DNA of 64,000 nt from Yinghuangia soli (GTDB taxonomy: Bacteria > Actinomycetota > Actinomycetes > Streptomycetales > Streptomycetaceae). The stretch is taken from positions 180,565 to 244,564 of the forward strand of contig NZ_JAKFHA010000004.1 of NCBI RefSeq assembly GCF_021502675.1, given 5' to 3'. Shown here piece after piece: positions 24,798-32,850 of this stretch. The translations under genes were made by a program, and so were the position numbers. A model generated the notes under the pieces. It was not told where the DNA came from. It saw only the letters and a list, made by a program, of their open reading frames with translations, and ran no database searches. Positions within the stretch are counted from its first letter, which is position 1; every line of letters begins with the position of its first letter.

Positions 24798-26093
24798 ATG
24801 CTCCCGTACGCCGGCGAACCGCACGCGAGCGAACCACGTGCGCGCGAACCGCATCCGACTGAACCGCATCCGACCGAACCGCTCCCGGGTGACTCGTCCC
24901 CGAGCGACCTGCACGCGGGCGACCCGGACCCCACCGGGCTCTTCGACGGAGAGCCCGCGCTCCGGCAGTTCTCCGGCGAGATCCGCGAACTGGGCTCCCG
25001 GTGGCTGGACAGCGTGCTGTCCGACCCGGCGGTGGCCGCAGCCGGCGGCGACGCGGTCTGCTCCCCGGCCGGCCTCTGGCTCGCCCTCGCGGCCGTCGGA
25101 TGCGGCGCGCAGGGCGACACCGCGGACGAGCTGGCCGACCTGACCGGCCTCGCCGGACCCGAGGCCGCCCCGGTCGTGACCGCGGTGGCCCGCGAACTCG
25201 CGGCCACCGACGCGCTGGCCGCGGCGACCGGCGTCTGGACCCGCGTCCCGCTGCGCGCGTCCCTCGTCGAGGCCCTCCCGGACGTCGCCTTCGGGCCGCT
25301 GCGCGACCCGGCCGCGATCGACGCCTGGGTGGCCCGGGAGACCGCCGGGCTGATCGGCGCGCTGCCGTTCCGCCCCGGGCCCGCAACCCTGCTCGTCCTG
25401 GTCAACGCCCTTGCGCTGCAAGCCCGCTGGGCCCGGCCCTTCGCCCCGGAGCGGACCCGCGACGCACCCTTCCGCACCGCGCAGGGCACCGAGGCGACCG
25501 TCCGCATGATGTCCGCGGACGTCCCGGTCGGCGACGTCTGGACCATCGGCGCGCACGGCGGCGACGTCCACGTCGTGGAACTCGCCTGCGCCGGCGAGAA
25601 CCCCGCACTGGTGCGCTTCGCCCTGGGCCCCGAGGGGATGCCGCCCGCACCCGTGATGTCCGCCGCCTGGGCACCGCGCCGCGCCGGCACCCCCGCCCCG
25701 TACCGGCGGGCCGCCGTGCGGATACCCCGCTTCGGCCTGCGGACCGTCCTCGACGTCACCGCGCACCTGCCCGCCCTCGGCATCACCGCGGCCGCCGACC
25801 CGCGGACCGCGGACTTCGGAGGACTGGCCGAAGGGGGCGCGGACGAGGAGTTCTTCGTCGACCGGGTCGGCCAGGAAACCCTGCTGCGCGTCGCCGAGGA
25901 GGGCGTCGAGGCGGCCGCGGCCACCTGGGTCGCGACCCGCGGCGGCGCGCCCGCCGCGCCGCCGTCGTTCCTGGAGCTGGTCTACGACCGGCCGTTCGCC
26001 TGCGCGGTCATGGACGCGTCGGGCACGGTACCGCTGTTCGCCGCCTACCAGGCGACCGCCCCCGACCCGGGCGAAAACCCTGCCCGGGCCTGA
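24798..26093 (+). CDS. Serpin-family protease inhibitor (paralogue 2)
   Basis: A 431-residue tandem paralogue of the preceding serpin, with near-identical blocks around CSPAGLWLALA, LVNALALQARW and YDRPFACAVMDASGTVPLF. It has an extra N-terminal Pro/Glu/His-rich segment of about 45 residues with short EPHPT-type repeats. The hinge is EEGVEAAAAT with Gly369 as P15; the predicted P1 is Gly383 with Arg381 two residues before, so the bait differs from paralogue 1. The upstream DNA repeats that of paralogue 1 (TAGCGTCGA, then GAGGCAGG, then ATG), showing that promoter and gene were duplicated together. Confidence 0.86.
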   Translation: MLPYAGEPHASEPRAREPHPTEPHPTEPLPGDSSPSDLHAGDPDPTGLFDGEPALRQFSGEIRELGSRWLDSVLSDPAVAAAGGDAVCSPAGLWLALAAVGCGAQGDTADELADLTGLAGPEAAPVVTAVARELAATDALAAATGVWTRVPLRASLVEALPDVAFGPLRDPAAIDAWVARETAGLIGALPFRPGPATLLVLVNALALQARWARPFAPERTRDAPFRTAQGTEATVRMMSADVPVGDVWTIGAHGGDVHVVELACAGENPALVRFALGPEGMPPAPVMSAAWAPRRAGTPAPYRRAAVRIPRFGLRTVLDVTAHLPALGITAAADPRTADFGGLAEGGADEEFFVDRVGQETLLRVAEEGVEAAAATWVATRGGAPAAPPSFLELVYDRPFACAVMDASGTVPLFAAYQATAPDPGENPARA

Positions 26094-26118
26094 CGGGCTC
26101 CTCGGGTACGGTCGCGGC

Positions 26119-26847
26119 ATGGCCGAAATCCCCGTCCCCCCGATCCCGTCCACCTCCCGCACGCCGGTCTCGGCGGCGGACGTGGAGTACGCCGTCGCGC
26201 TCGCCGTCGCGGCCTTCCGCGGCGCCCCCGCGGACGCCTCGTGGCAGGCCAAGGCGGGCGGCCTGGAGTGGGACTGCTGGGAGACCGGCGAGCACCTCGC
26301 CGACGACTTGTTCATCTACGCCGCACTGCTCGCCCCCGCGGTCACCGCGCCCGGCCGGTTCGGCCCCTACCAGGCCTCGGCGGGACGCCCCGGCGGACCC
26401 GAGAACACCCTGTTCCTGGACCGCGATTCGGGCCCTGAGGGCATGTACGAGGGACTGGAGGCCATGGCCGCCTACCTGGCCGCCATGGTGGCCACCCGCC
26501 CGAACGGCCCGCGCGCGTTCGGCGGCTACGGCCTCACCGACGCCGAGGGCTTCGCGGCCATGGGCGTCGCCGAGACGCTGCTGCACGCGCACGACATCGG
26601 CGCCGGACTCGGCGTCGGCTTCACGCCGCCCGCCGACCTGTGCGACCGCACGCTCGGACGGCTCTTCCCCGACGCGCCCGCCGGCACCCAGCGGTGGCAG
26701 ACCCTGCTGTGGGCCACCGGGCGCGCCGAACTCCCCGGCCACCCGAGCCGGAAGGACGGCTGGACCTGGCACTCCGCGCCCCTGGCCGCCGAGACCGCGC
26801 ACCCCGTACCGACCGCAGAGGAAGAAGAGGACCCGCAACGTGGCTGA
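26119..26847 (+). CDS. Mycothiol-dependent maleylpyruvate isomerase-like protein (paralogue 1)
   Basis: A 242-residue member of the DinB-fold maleylpyruvate isomerase N-terminal family. Likely metal ligands are a His in GEHLADD near residue 58 and the E-x3-H of ETLLH near 155. In characterised members mycothiol is the thiol cofactor. The exact substrate is unknown. ATG 26119 has no ribosome-binding site, but TACGGT (26107-26112) ends 6 nt upstream, so a leaderless mRNA is likely. The 3' end overlaps the next gene by 8 nt. Confidence 0.82.
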   Translation: MAEIPVPPIPSTSRTPVSAADVEYAVALAVAAFRGAPADASWQAKAGGLEWDCWETGEHLADDLFIYAALLAPAVTAPGRFGPYQASAGRPGGPENTLFLDRDSGPEGMYEGLEAMAAYLAAMVATRPNGPRAFGGYGLTDAEGFAAMGVAETLLHAHDIGAGLGVGFTPPADLCDRTLGRLFPDAPAGTQRWQTLLWATGRAELPGHPSRKDGWTWHSAPLAAETAHPVPTAEEEEDPQRG

Positions 26848-27526
26848 CACGCTCGCACCGGCCGGCACCCCGCACTCCGCACCGCGCACCCCCGTCATCG
26901 CCGCGGACATCGAGGCGACCATCGCGATCGCCGTCGCCGCACTGTCCGCAGTGCCTGCCGACGCCGACTGGGGTGTGCCCGCCGGTGCCACCGACTGGAC
27001 CTGCCGCGAGTTCGCCGACCACCTCGTGGACGCACTGTTCAGCTACGCCGCCCAGCTCGCGCCCGGCCGCCCGCCGACCGACGCGTGGGTCCCGTTCCAG
27101 GAGGTCCGCGGCCGCGCCGGCGGGCCGTCCGTCATCGTGGCGGCCGACCCCGAAGCGGGCGCCGCAGGAGTGGCGCAGGCCGTCGAGGCGGTGGCCGGCA
27201 TGGTCGCCGCGCTGGTCGCGCTCCGCGGCCCCGAGGTGCGCTCGTACCACTCGTACGGGATCGCCGACCCCGAGGGCTTCGCAGCCATGACGGTGATCGA
27301 GACCCTCGTGCACACGTACGACATCGGCCAAGGCCTCGGGTTCGCGATCACCCCGCCCGAAGACCTGTGCGACCGGGCGCTCGCCCGGCTCTTCCCCGAG
27401 GCTCCTGCCGGCACCGGGCGGTGGCAGACGATGCTGTGGGCCACCGGCCGCGCCGAACTCCCCGGCCAGGAGCGCCGGGGCCCCACGTGGCGCTGGCACA
27501 GCGCCCCGCTCGGCGAGGCGGTCTGA
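26840..27526 (+). CDS. Mycothiol-dependent maleylpyruvate isomerase-like protein (paralogue 2)
   Basis: A 228-residue close relative of the preceding gene. Shared features are DHLVDALFSYAAQLAP, the metal-site ETLVH, HTYDIGQGLG, and a C-terminal RWQTMLWATGRAELPG block that is nearly identical in both. GTG 26840 overlaps the upstream stop by 8 nt, so translation is coupled; the two may act as a heteromeric pair or be redundant. The tandem copy directly follows the tandem serpins. Confidence 0.82.
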   Translation: MADTLAPAGTPHSAPRTPVIAADIEATIAIAVAALSAVPADADWGVPAGATDWTCREFADHLVDALFSYAAQLAPGRPPTDAWVPFQEVRGRAGGPSVIVAADPEAGAAGVAQAVEAVAGMVAALVALRGPEVRSYHSYGIADPEGFAAMTVIETLVHTYDIGQGLGFAITPPEDLCDRALARLFPEAPAGTGRWQTMLWATGRAELPGQERRGPTWRWHSAPLGEAV

Positions 27527-27550
27527 CCCGGGCGCAGCCGACCCGCGGCC

Positions 27551-28363
27551 TCAGCCCCAGACGCGCTGCGCCGCCGCCCAGGCCCGGCGGGCGAACTCCG
27601 CCGGGCCCAGCGCGGCCAGCTCCGGGTTGATCACCTCGACGCTGACCACCCCGTCGAACCCGACCGCGTCCAGCGCGCCGCGGAAGGCGGCCAGGTCGAA
27701 GACGCCGTCGCCGGGCATGACCCGGCTGCCCATGCACTCGGTGTAGAGGTCGGCGTCCGCGGCGAGCGCGTGCGGGTGGTCGTCGAGCTGCACGTACGCC
27801 AGCTCGTCGGCGGACAGCTCGGCCAGGTCGCCCAACTCGCCCGGGCCGTTGAAGACGTGCCACGAGTCGACCAGCACGCCCGCCCGGTCGGTGCCCGCGT
27901 GCCGGACGAGCGTGCGCGCGTCGGCGACCGTCGCGATCGGGCTGAACGGCAGGAACTCCACGGCCGCCTTGCCGCCCGCGGCCGCGATGATCTCCGCGCA
28001 GCCCGCGAAAAGGTCCTGGCAGCGGGCGTCCGCCGGGAGCGTCACCATGCCCAGGGCGAACGACGCACCGAACGCGGCCACCGCCTCGGCGACCTGCCGG
28101 GCGCCGTCCAGCGTGCCGGGCTCGTCCTCGGCGACCACGAAGCCGAGCATCTCGGGGCAGGACAGGCCGGCGGCGCGCATCTGCGCCGCGAGCTGCTCGT
28201 AGGTGCGGCCCGACTCGGCGTACGAGGCCAGCGTGAACGCGTCCAGGCTGAGCGCCTCGAAGCCGGCCGCCCGCACCCCGTCCAGGAGTTCGGCGAAGTC
28301 GACGGCCTCCTTCGCGCCCGCGAACGGCGAGAAGGTGAAGGTGTTGAGGCACAGCGTGGGCAC
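27551..28363 (-). CDS. Sugar phosphate isomerase/epimerase-type TIM barrel
   Basis: A 270-residue AP-endonuclease-2/xylose-isomerase-like TIM barrel. Strand motifs such as FEALSLDAF, VVAEDEPGTLD, VEFLPFSPIATV, VLVDSWHVF (His metal ligand), YVQLDDHPH and VVSVEVINPE match the barrel strands and divalent-metal site of sugar isomerases and inosose-type dehydratases. The substrate is unknown. GTG 28363 is preceded by GGAGT 6 nt upstream. It is divergent from the LLM oxidoreductase across a palindrome-rich region. Confidence 0.82.
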   Translation of the reverse strand: MPTLCLNTFTFSPFAGAKEAVDFAELLDGVRAAGFEALSLDAFTLASYAESGRTYEQLAAQMRAAGLSCPEMLGFVVAEDEPGTLDGARQVAEAVAAFGASFALGMVTLPADARCQDLFAGCAEIIAAAGGKAAVEFLPFSPIATVADARTLVRHAGTDRAGVLVDSWHVFNGPGELGDLAELSADELAYVQLDDHPHALAADADLYTECMGSRVMPGDGVFDLAAFRGALDAVGFDGVVSVEVINPELAALGPAEFARRAWAAAQRVWG

Positions 28364-28427
28364 GTCGGGACTCCGATCGCCAGGATCACCAGGGACCGCG
28401 CGGCAGGGGCGCGGCGCGGGCTGACGC

Positions 28428-28475
28428 TATCTCAGATACCTGCAACATTCGACGCATCGGTTCGGTTAACCGAAC
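28428..28475. promoter_or_regulatory. Divergent control region with perfect 16-bp palindrome
   Basis: GTTCGGTTAACCGAAC (28460-28475) is a perfect 16-bp palindrome. TATCTCAGATA (28428-28438) is a second, 11-bp one. Both lie in the gap between the divergent sugar isomerase and LLM oxidoreductase genes and are good operator candidates. Confidence 0.6.
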
Positions 28476-28616
28476 ACGCTCGGTCGGGTTCCGGCCCGGC
28501 CCGAGCCGCGTGCCCGGTGGCCTGCCACAGCAACGCGCCCGCGTACGACCAATGTCCCCGACGGTGTGGTACTTGTGAGAACGCTCGGACAGACGCCCAC
28601 ATCGCGGAGGCCTTCG

Positions 28617-29597
28617 GTGAGCAGTGACCGCATGCAGCGCTACGGCATCACCGTCCCGCTGAACGCACCCCTCGGCGAACACCCGCGCCTGGTGCGGGAG
28701 CTGACCGCGGCCGGCTACACCGACATCTGGTCCGCCGAGGTCGACGGCCTGGACGGCTTCGCGCCGCTCACCGTCGCCGCACTCGCCGACCCCGGGGTGC
28801 GCCTCGGCACCGCGATCGTCTCGCCCTACACGCGCGGCCCCGCGACGCTCGCCATGAGCGCCGCGTCCCTCGCGGAACTGGCCCCCGGGCGCTTCCAGCT
28901 CGGCATCGGCTCGGCCTCCCAGCTGATCGTCGAGTCGTGGAACTCCGCCGAGTTCGACCGCCCGTACAAGCGCGTGCGGGACACCGTGCGCTTCCTGCGC
29001 GCGGCCTTCAGCGGCGCGAAGGTCACCGAGGAGTACGAGACCTTCTCGGTCCGCGGCTTCCGCCTCACCCGCCCGCCGCAGGTCCCGCCGCAGATCCTGG
29101 TCGCCGCGCTGCGCGAGGGCATGCTGCGGCTGGCCGGCCGCGAGGCCGACGGCGCGATCATCAACTGGCTCTCCGCCGACGACGTGCGCGTCGTCGTGCC
29201 GCACGTGCACGCGGGCGGCCCGGGCAAGGAGATCGTGGCGCGCATCTTCGTGTGCCCGGTCGACGACCCGGTCCTGGCCCGCTCCATCGGCCGCCGCATG
29301 ATCACCTCGTACCTCAACGTCCCGGTGTACGCCGAGTTCCACCGCTGGCTGGGCCGCGGCGACGTCCTCAAGCCGATGTGGGACGCCTGGGCCGCGGGCG
29401 ACCGCAAGAAGGCCCTGGAACTCGTCCCGGACTCCCTGGTCGACGAACTCCTCGTGCACGGCAGCCCCGAGCGCTGCCGCGCGCAGATCCAGGCCTACGT
29501 CGACGCCGGCGTCACCGTCCCGGTCCTCGCCGTGATCGACCCGCGCCCCGACGCCGACCCCCTCGAAGCGGCCCTCTGGCTGGCGCCGACGGCCTGA
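28617..29597 (+). CDS. LLM-class F420-dependent oxidoreductase
   Basis: A 326-residue luciferase-like TIM barrel. The order YGITVPLNAP, then DIWSAEVDGLDGFAPL, then LGTAIVSPYTRGPATLAMSA, then GRFQLGIGSAS is typical of F420-dependent LLM enzymes of actinobacteria, which transfer hydride to or from small organic substrates. Flavin cannot be excluded as cofactor. GTG 28617 has GGAGG (28606-28610) 6 nt upstream. The substrate is not predictable from sequence. Confidence 0.86.
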   Translation: MSSDRMQRYGITVPLNAPLGEHPRLVRELTAAGYTDIWSAEVDGLDGFAPLTVAALADPGVRLGTAIVSPYTRGPATLAMSAASLAELAPGRFQLGIGSASQLIVESWNSAEFDRPYKRVRDTVRFLRAAFSGAKVTEEYETFSVRGFRLTRPPQVPPQILVAALREGMLRLAGREADGAIINWLSADDVRVVVPHVHAGGPGKEIVARIFVCPVDDPVLARSIGRRMITSYLNVPVYAEFHRWLGRGDVLKPMWDAWAAGDRKKALELVPDSLVDELLVHGSPERCRAQIQAYVDAGVTVPVLAVIDPRPDADPLEAALWLAPTA

Positions 29598-29616
29598 GCC
29601 GCGACCCGGCGGGTCG

Positions 29617-29931
29617 TCAGGGATCGACCGGTCTCACCATGAAGACCCCCGGACGGCCCGCAAGGCCCGCGACGTCGTCCGAGAACCGGGCCGGGTCGGC
29701 CAGCTTGACCCGGAACGAGGCCGGCAGGTGCTCGGGCCCGATGTCGTTCTTCTGGGCGGGGTACCGGCGCGAGAACGCGAGGTACGCCTCCTCGGGGCTC
29801 TCGTAGAACACTGCGGCGACATCGGGCGAGGACTCCAGGACGCGCCGGATCTCGTCGGTCTGCGCCGCGGCCACCCTCACCACCGCATGCTCGCAAGGCT
29901 CGGCGGCATCCTCGGCGAAACGGGACAGCAC
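29617..29931 (-). pseudogene. FtsX extracellular-domain-like protein, probably lacking its signal peptide
   Basis: The 104-residue frame carries the fold seen in the outer domain of FtsX: VAAVFYESPEEAYLAFSRRY, then LPASFRVKLADP, then a Val-rich end. Orphan copies in actinobacteria usually have an N-terminal signal or anchor. Here that part is missing from the frame, but a hydrophobic leader (MLGTIRNRTATALASGVFCLLSA) begins at ATG 30014 in another frame, preceded by G-rich sequence. A one-base shift between about 29935 and 29960 would join them. So this is either a frameshifted gene spanning 29617-30014 or a short cytosolic protein from GTG 29931. Confidence 0.5.
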
Positions 29932-30081
29932 ACCGTCCGCACCGGCGCCGAGAGCAGGCAGAACACCCCGGAGGCCAGGGCCGTTGCGGTGCGGTTTCGT
30001 ATCGTCCCGAGCATGTCCCGCCCCCGTTCCCCGGCTGCCGGTCGGCCGCCGGGGGAGCGTAGCAGCGGACCAACAGGGGTG

Positions 30082-30591
30082 TCAGAGCGGGCGGATCATG
30101 GTGGTGCGGGGCCAGCGGTCGAGGCCGTGGGCGGCTTCCGCGGTGCGGATTCGGCGTAGGCCCGGGCCCAGTTCGTCGTCGGCGAGAGGGCGGAAGCCCA
30201 GGCGGGTGTAGTACGGGGCGTTCCACGGGACGTCGCGGAATGTGGTGAGGGTGAGGGCCGGGAGGCCGTGCGCTGCGGCGTGTTCGGCGGCGTGGTCGAT
30301 GAGGGCGCGGCCGAGGCCTTGGCGGGCGTGGTCGGCGTGCACCGAGACCTGCTCGATGTGCAGGTTGCCGTCGATCTCTTCGGCGATGAGGTACGCAGCC
30401 GGCTCGGGGGAGCCGTCCGGGACCGCGACCCAGGCGCGTCCGGCCTTGGCGTACGCGGCGAGTTCGTCGGTGCCCGGCGGGGCGTCGTCGGCGACCTCGG
30501 GCATGCCGATGTCCCGGAAGCAGGCTCCGGCGGAGCGTTCGATGTCCTGCAGCCGCGCCAGATCCGGCCCGGCTGCGGTGCGGATCAGCAT
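30082..30591 (-). CDS. GNAT-family N-acetyltransferase
   Basis: A 169-residue GNAT. The acetyl-CoA site motif A reads VHADHARQGLGRALIDHA (R-x-x-G-x-G/A), and the C-terminal APYYTRLGFRPL is the conserved motif B/C. Transfers an acetyl group from acetyl-CoA to an unidentified amine. ATG 30591 has no Shine-Dalgarno site; a -10-like CACACT 6 nt upstream suggests a leaderless transcript. Confidence 0.87.
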   Translation of the reverse strand: MLIRTAAGPDLARLQDIERSAGACFRDIGMPEVADDAPPGTDELAAYAKAGRAWVAVPDGSPEPAAYLIAEEIDGNLHIEQVSVHADHARQGLGRALIDHAAEHAAAHGLPALTLTTFRDVPWNAPYYTRLGFRPLADDELGPGLRRIRTAEAAHGLDRWPRTTMIRPL

Positions 30592-30638
30592 GCGCTCAGT
30601 GTGGCACGGCGCACGGGTGCGGCCGCTTGACCGATTGT

Positions 30639-30672
30639 CTTAACGTTGAGATATATTCTCTTAGCGTTAAGA
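30639..30672. promoter_or_regulatory. AT-rich operator with direct and inverted repeats
   Basis: TTAACGTTGAGA (30640-30651) and TTAGCGTTAAGA (30661-30672) are 12-nt direct repeats, 10 of 12 identical, offset by 21 bp. CTTAACG (30639-30645) and CGTTAAG (30665-30671) also form an inverted repeat around GAGATATATTCTC. It is the most AT-rich spot nearby and sits 50 bp before the NAD(P)-binding gene. Confidence 0.65.
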
Positions 30673-30723
30673 AATTGAGAAGCGGACGGCATTTGCCGTC
30701 GGCCAGGGGAAGGGGGCGCTCGT

Positions 30724-31365
30724 ATGCGCATCACCGTGTTCGGCGCGGCGGGAAGCGTGGGCAGCAGGGTCGCCGCGGAGGCGTCGGCCCGAGGCCACGA
30801 GGTCACCGGGGTGGTACGAAGCCGGGCCAGGCTGGCCGAGTTGCCGTCCGGGGTGCACGGCCGGGTCGGCGATGCGGCCGAGCCGCAGGACGTGGCCCGG
30901 CTCGCGGCCGGGCAGGATCTCGTGGTCTCGGCCACCCGGCCCGCCCCCGGCCAGGAGGCCGAACTCGTCGCGGCCACCCGCGGCCTGCTGGCCGGACTCG
31001 CGGGCAGCGGCGTGCGCCTGCTCCTGGTAGGCGGCGCCGGCAGCCTCAGGATCCCGGGCGGCGGCGGGCTCACCGTCGTGGACGGGCCGGATTTCCCGCC
31101 GAGTTGGCGGCCCATCGCGCTCGCCTGCAACGACCAGCTGGACGCCGTCACCGCCGACTCCGGCGCAGTGGACTGGGCCTACCTGAGCCCGCCCGCGATC
31201 CTCGAGCCGGGGGAGCGCACCGGGGCCTACCGGCTCGGCACGGACGAGCTGGTCGTCGCCGCGGACGGCACCTCGTCCATCTCGGTCGAGGACCTCGCCG
31301 TCGCGCTCGTCGACGAAGCAGAGCGGCCCAAGCACCACCGGGTCCGCTTCACGGTCGGCTACTGA
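30724..31365 (+). CDS. NAD(P)-binding atypical SDR protein
   Basis: A 213-residue Rossmann protein: RITVFGAAGSVGSRV (GxxGxxG, residues 7-13), Arg near 33 in GVVRSRARL favouring NADP, then VVSATRPAPG and LLLVGGAGSL. It resembles NmrA/atypical SDR proteins that act as reductases or redox sensors. The SDR Tyr-x3-Lys pair is absent, so catalysis is not certain. ATG 30724 follows a G-rich ribosome-binding site. It is controlled from the operator at 30639-30672. Confidence 0.82.
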   Translation: MRITVFGAAGSVGSRVAAEASARGHEVTGVVRSRARLAELPSGVHGRVGDAAEPQDVARLAAGQDLVVSATRPAPGQEAELVAATRGLLAGLAGSGVRLLLVGGAGSLRIPGGGGLTVVDGPDFPPSWRPIALACNDQLDAVTADSGAVDWAYLSPPAILEPGERTGAYRLGTDELVVAADGTSSISVEDLAVALVDEAERPKHHRVRFTVGY

Positions 31366-31380
31366 GGCGGTCGCGAGCCG

Positions 31381-31632
31381 CTATCGGCGGCGGCCGGGCC
31401 GGGGCGGGCGCCGGGCGGCGCGGCACAGAGCCGACGGCCCGGACGGCTCGGGCGCTGAGAAAGGCGCGAACGGTCCGAACGCCCCGGACGGCCCGGACGG
31501 GGCCGGCTGCGGCGCGGCAGCGTCCGGCGAACTCCCGGCGTCGAAGCCGGGATACGGGACGGCCGGCACGATGACCGCCGCCGGAGGCGCGGTCGCGGGC
31601 CGGAGGGGTGCGGAGAACGATCTGCGGTACAT
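31381..31632 (-). CDS. Small Pro/Ala-rich protein (doubtful)
   Basis: An 83-residue frame with high GC3 like its neighbours, an ATG at 31632 with GGGAGA about 10 nt upstream, and a composition dominated by Pro, Ala, Ser and Gly, ending in Arg residues. No domain is visible. It may be real or a chance frame in GC-rich DNA. It is convergent with the NAD(P)-binding gene. Confidence 0.35.
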   Translation of the reverse strand: MYRRSFSAPLRPATAPPAAVIVPAVPYPGFDAGSSPDAAAPQPAPSGPSGAFGPFAPFSAPEPSGPSALCRAARRPPRPGRRR

Positions 31633-31790
31633 GGCCGATGGATCTCCCGTACGGCCCGGTTCAGACAGGCGTGCGAGTGCACGTCAGCCGCACGGTCCAT
31701 CAAGTTGACCGGCTCGGCGGTACCGATGTCATGAGTCGGCCACAAGCCCGCGTCCACCAGGGTGTCGCCTTGCGGCCGGTGGGCGCGCGG

Positions 31791-31823
31791 CCCGCCCGCG
31801 CACTGTCGGGGTGCGCGGGCGGG
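31791..31823 (-). terminator. Terminator for the amidohydrolase gene
   Basis: CCCGCCCGCGCAC (31791-31803) and GTGCGCGGGCGGG (31811-31823) make a perfect 13-bp stem 8 nt downstream of the minus-strand amidohydrolase stop. Confidence 0.8.
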
Positions 31824-31831
31824 GCGGCCGG

Positions 31832-32707
31832 TCAGAGGCCGAGGACCCGTAGCGCGTTGGTGCGCAGGAACTTCGGCCAGACCTCGTCCTTGAACGGCAC
31901 GTTGGGCAGCTCGGCGAAGATCCGGTCCAGCGTCAGGCCGTACGGGAAGTACCCGGCGTACATGATCTTGTCGGCGCCGCGCGTGTTCGCGTAGTCGACG
32001 ATCTCGCGCGGGTAGTGCTTCGGTGCGAACGCGGACGAGGACCAGTGCAGGCCGGGCCACTTGAGCATCAGCTTCACGGCCAGGTCGCACCACGGCTCGC
32101 CGCCGTGCCGCATCACCACGGTCAGCTCCGGGAAGTCGTAGCAGACCTGGTCGAACCGCATGACGTCCTGCGCGGTGGCGGGCACCCGCGGACCCGGGAT
32201 GCCGGCGTTCACGAAGACCGGCAGCCCGAGGTCGATGCACGCCGCGTACAGCGGGTAGGCGAGCCGGTCGTCGACCGGGACCGGGGGAGTGCAGCCGCAC
32301 GGGAAGAAGGACGCCGCGACCACGCCGGCCTCCTCGCGGGCCCGGCGCAGCGCCCGTACGCCTTCCATGATGTTCGTCGGGTCGACCTGGAAGCTGCCCA
32401 GCAGGCGGTCCGGGTGGCGGCGTACCGCCTCGACGGTGTCCGCATCGTCGAAGCTGACCGGAATCAGCGCCTTCTCGATGCCGAACCGGTCCATTTCATG
32501 GAGCAAATCATCAGAAGACGTGGCAGAACGCTCAACCTCAGGTAGAGCTTTGAACATGTATCCGGCCGGGTGGGTCATGCCGCTGCGGCTGTCCTCGTCG
32601 CGCAGCGTGCCCGCCATCGCGGTCGCCCACCAGCGGCGGTCGCGGTTCGGCAGGCCCATCAGCAGATCGACGACCCCCAGGTCCGAGATGTCGGACGGAA
32701 ATCCCAT
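31832..32707 (-). CDS. Amidohydrolase-family (ACMSD-like) TIM barrel
   Basis: A 291-residue member of the amidohydrolase-2 superfamily, which includes decarboxylases such as ACMSD and hydrolases acting on ring-derived acids. Features include GIEKALIPVSF, LLGSFQVDPTN, PVFVNAGIPGP, ELTVVMRHGGEPW (His metal-ligand strand) and a late DKIMYAGYFP. The N-terminal HxH is not evident, so metal binding may be reduced. ATG 32707 has GGAGGG about 10 nt upstream. It lies downstream of the thiolase/DUF35 pair on the same strand; a role in the same catabolic pathway is an inference. Confidence 0.76.
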   Translation of the reverse strand: MGFPSDISDLGVVDLLMGLPNRDRRWWATAMAGTLRDEDSRSGMTHPAGYMFKALPEVERSATSSDDLLHEMDRFGIEKALIPVSFDDADTVEAVRRHPDRLLGSFQVDPTNIMEGVRALRRAREEAGVVAASFFPCGCTPPVPVDDRLAYPLYAACIDLGLPVFVNAGIPGPRVPATAQDVMRFDQVCYDFPELTVVMRHGGEPWCDLAVKLMLKWPGLHWSSSAFAPKHYPREIVDYANTRGADKIMYAGYFPYGLTLDRIFAELPNVPFKDEVWPKFLRTNALRVLGL

Positions 32708-32850
32708 GGCTGCGCACCCTCCTGCAGGTTCCGGCGCCGCGCGGCGGCCCGGAGCCGCCCGGGGCGCCCCCGAGGCGCCCCCGAGACGCCGGAGCCCCGA
32801 CGGCGCGCGGCCGCCGGGACTCCGGAAATGAATCGATATGACGCTATGAC

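Noticed and set aside
29602-29616. Six-bp hairpin between the LLM oxidoreductase and FtsX-domain genes
   Set aside because: Short stem in GC-rich DNA; expected by chance and not worth calling.
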